This document shows, one piece after another, positions 32,823 to 33,216 of a stretch of DNA of 33,216 bases; positions within the stretch are counted from its first letter, which is position 1; every line of letters starts with the position of its first letter. The notes under the pieces were generated by a model. That model was given only the letters and a program-made list of their open reading frames with translations. It ran no database searches and was not told the DNA's origin. The position numbers were made by a program, and so were the translations under genes. Source of the DNA: an uncultured Collinsella sp. (lineage in GTDB: Bacteria > Actinomycetota > Coriobacteriia > Coriobacteriales > Coriobacteriaceae); assembly GCA_900546105.1 (NCBI GenBank), contig URBP01000012.1, positions 1-33,216 of the forward strand. Reading direction: 5' to 3'.

Positions 32823-32855
32823 ATGATTATTCTAGGACGGGGATTTTTTAATCAT
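32823..32855 (+). repeat. REP-like hairpin C (GGACGGGG class)
   Basis: Core GGACGGGG at 32835-32842, flanked by ATGATTA and TAATCAT, a perfect 7-bp stem around a 19-nt loop. Pairing register matches hairpins A and B exactly, but the stem bases at -10, -9 and -8 differ and their partners have changed to match. It lies eight bases after the stop of RAYT2 (minus) and 18 bases after dinB. Confidence 0.75.
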
Positions 32856-32863
32856 TTGGAGCG

Positions 32864-33216
32864 TCATTTCGCTCTTTGAATGATATTGGTCCCGATTCCC
32901 GTCAGGCGCGCAATCTGGTCAATCGTAAACCCCCGATGCCTCAACACTGCCAGAAGACGATTACGCTCTGATTTCGGCAAAGATTTAAGTTGATAAGGCT
33001 CATGCGGATCCAAAAGAGCCTGGGCAACTTCTAGCGCATCCATATCGGAAATATGCTTACCTTCGGGCATAAAATAGGAATTAGGTTTGCCGTCGGTGCT
33101 CGCAAGATAAAACGCCTCCGTACCCCCAAACAGATCGAGGACACCGTCACAATCGCAAATCTCGGGATGAGAGAAATACTCGTGGAAGCTGCTCCAACGA
33201 TAAAGAGGAGCAGAAG
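32864..33216 (-). CDS. REP-associated tyrosine (Y1) transposase, RAYT2; 5' part lies outside the window
   Basis: The visible 117 or so residues are the C-terminal part of a Y1 transposase. The segment PLYRWSSFHEYF matches the YRWSSY motif that follows the catalytic Tyr in RAYT1, so the catalytic half lies beyond the right edge. The rest includes DVLDLFGG-type sequence (here GVLDLFGGTEAF) and a C-terminal helix-turn-helix-like tail, ERNRLLAVLRHRGFTIDQIA then RLTGIGTNIIQRAK, common in Gram-positive members. An ATG at 33070 is only internal. It is distinct in sequence from RAYT1 and lies next to REP hairpin C. Confidence 0.85.
   Translation of the reverse strand, partial: SAPLYRWSSFHEYFSHPEICDCDGVLDLFGGTEAFYLASTDGKPNSYFMPEGKHISDMDALEVAQALLDPHEPYQLKSLPKSERNRLLAVLRHRGFTIDQIARLTGIGTNIIQRAK

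Noticed and set aside
1..33216. CRISPR arrays, tRNA or rRNA genes, prophage
   Set aside because: No regularly spaced repeats, no cloverleaf or rRNA-like segments, and no phage structural genes were recognised by eye.

Overview
The window looks like chromosomal DNA of a high-GC Coriobacteriia member of the Actinobacteria. Collinsella is my best guess, judged from protein style, codon use and gene order rather than from any search. The long minus-strand block follows the order familiar from actinobacterial chromosomes (rpsP-KH-rimM-trmD ... lepB ... rplS-rnhB-yraN-comM-dprA ... xerC-rpsB-tsf-pyrH-frr-cdsA-dxr-rseP-ispG-proS). It also carries genes more typical of Firmicutes: trmFO, the two-subunit glyQ/glyS, and ppsR/ppdK. 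TTG and GTG starts with strong Shine-Dalgarno (SD) sequences are common.

Layout. 1-548: partial REP-associated Y1 transposase (RAYT1, minus). 549-942: intergenic DNA with two REP-like hairpins, an SD-masking stem and a 12-bp palindromic operator. 943-4444: adhE and a small APH-fold kinase (plus). 4621-13000: proS-ispG-rseP-dxr-cdsA-uppS-frr-pyrH (minus, tightly packed, transcribed right to left). 13091-14734: rpsB-tsf with its own promoter and terminator. 14954-20163: yraN-comM-dprA-trmFO-xerC with overlapping junctions. 20353-21576: rplS-rnhB. 21786-24536: ppdK. 24537-24877: an intergenic region with GGTAAA operator-like repeats and a large palindrome made of two inverted REP-like hairpins. 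24878-31349: rpsP-khpA-rimM-trmD-lepB-glyQ-glyS-ppsR. 31551-32804: dinB (plus, probably leaderless). 32864-33216: C-terminal part of a second Y1 transposase (RAYT2, minus).

How the genes work together. Most of the window is core information processing: ribosomal proteins S16, S2 and L19, EF-Ts, RRF, tRNA synthetases and tRNA modification. It is joined to isoprenoid and envelope synthesis (dxr, ispG, uppS, cdsA, rseP, lepB), DNA uptake and recombination (comM, dprA, xerC), and fermentative or gluconeogenic carbon flow (adhE; PPDK with its regulatory kinase/phosphorylase PpsR).

The most interesting signal is a candidate RAYT/REP system. Five short hairpins share a GGAC-centred loop and exactly the same pairing register, with compensatory stem changes. 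One class (GGACAGAC) lies beside RAYT1. The other (GGACGGGG) lies beside RAYT2 and as an inverted pair between ppdK and ppsR, where it supplies the ppsR stop codon. Other points worth a look are an apparent ATA start for xerC, a winged-helix-like insertion in the RseP protease, a leaderless dinB, and helically phased repeats upstream of ppdK.
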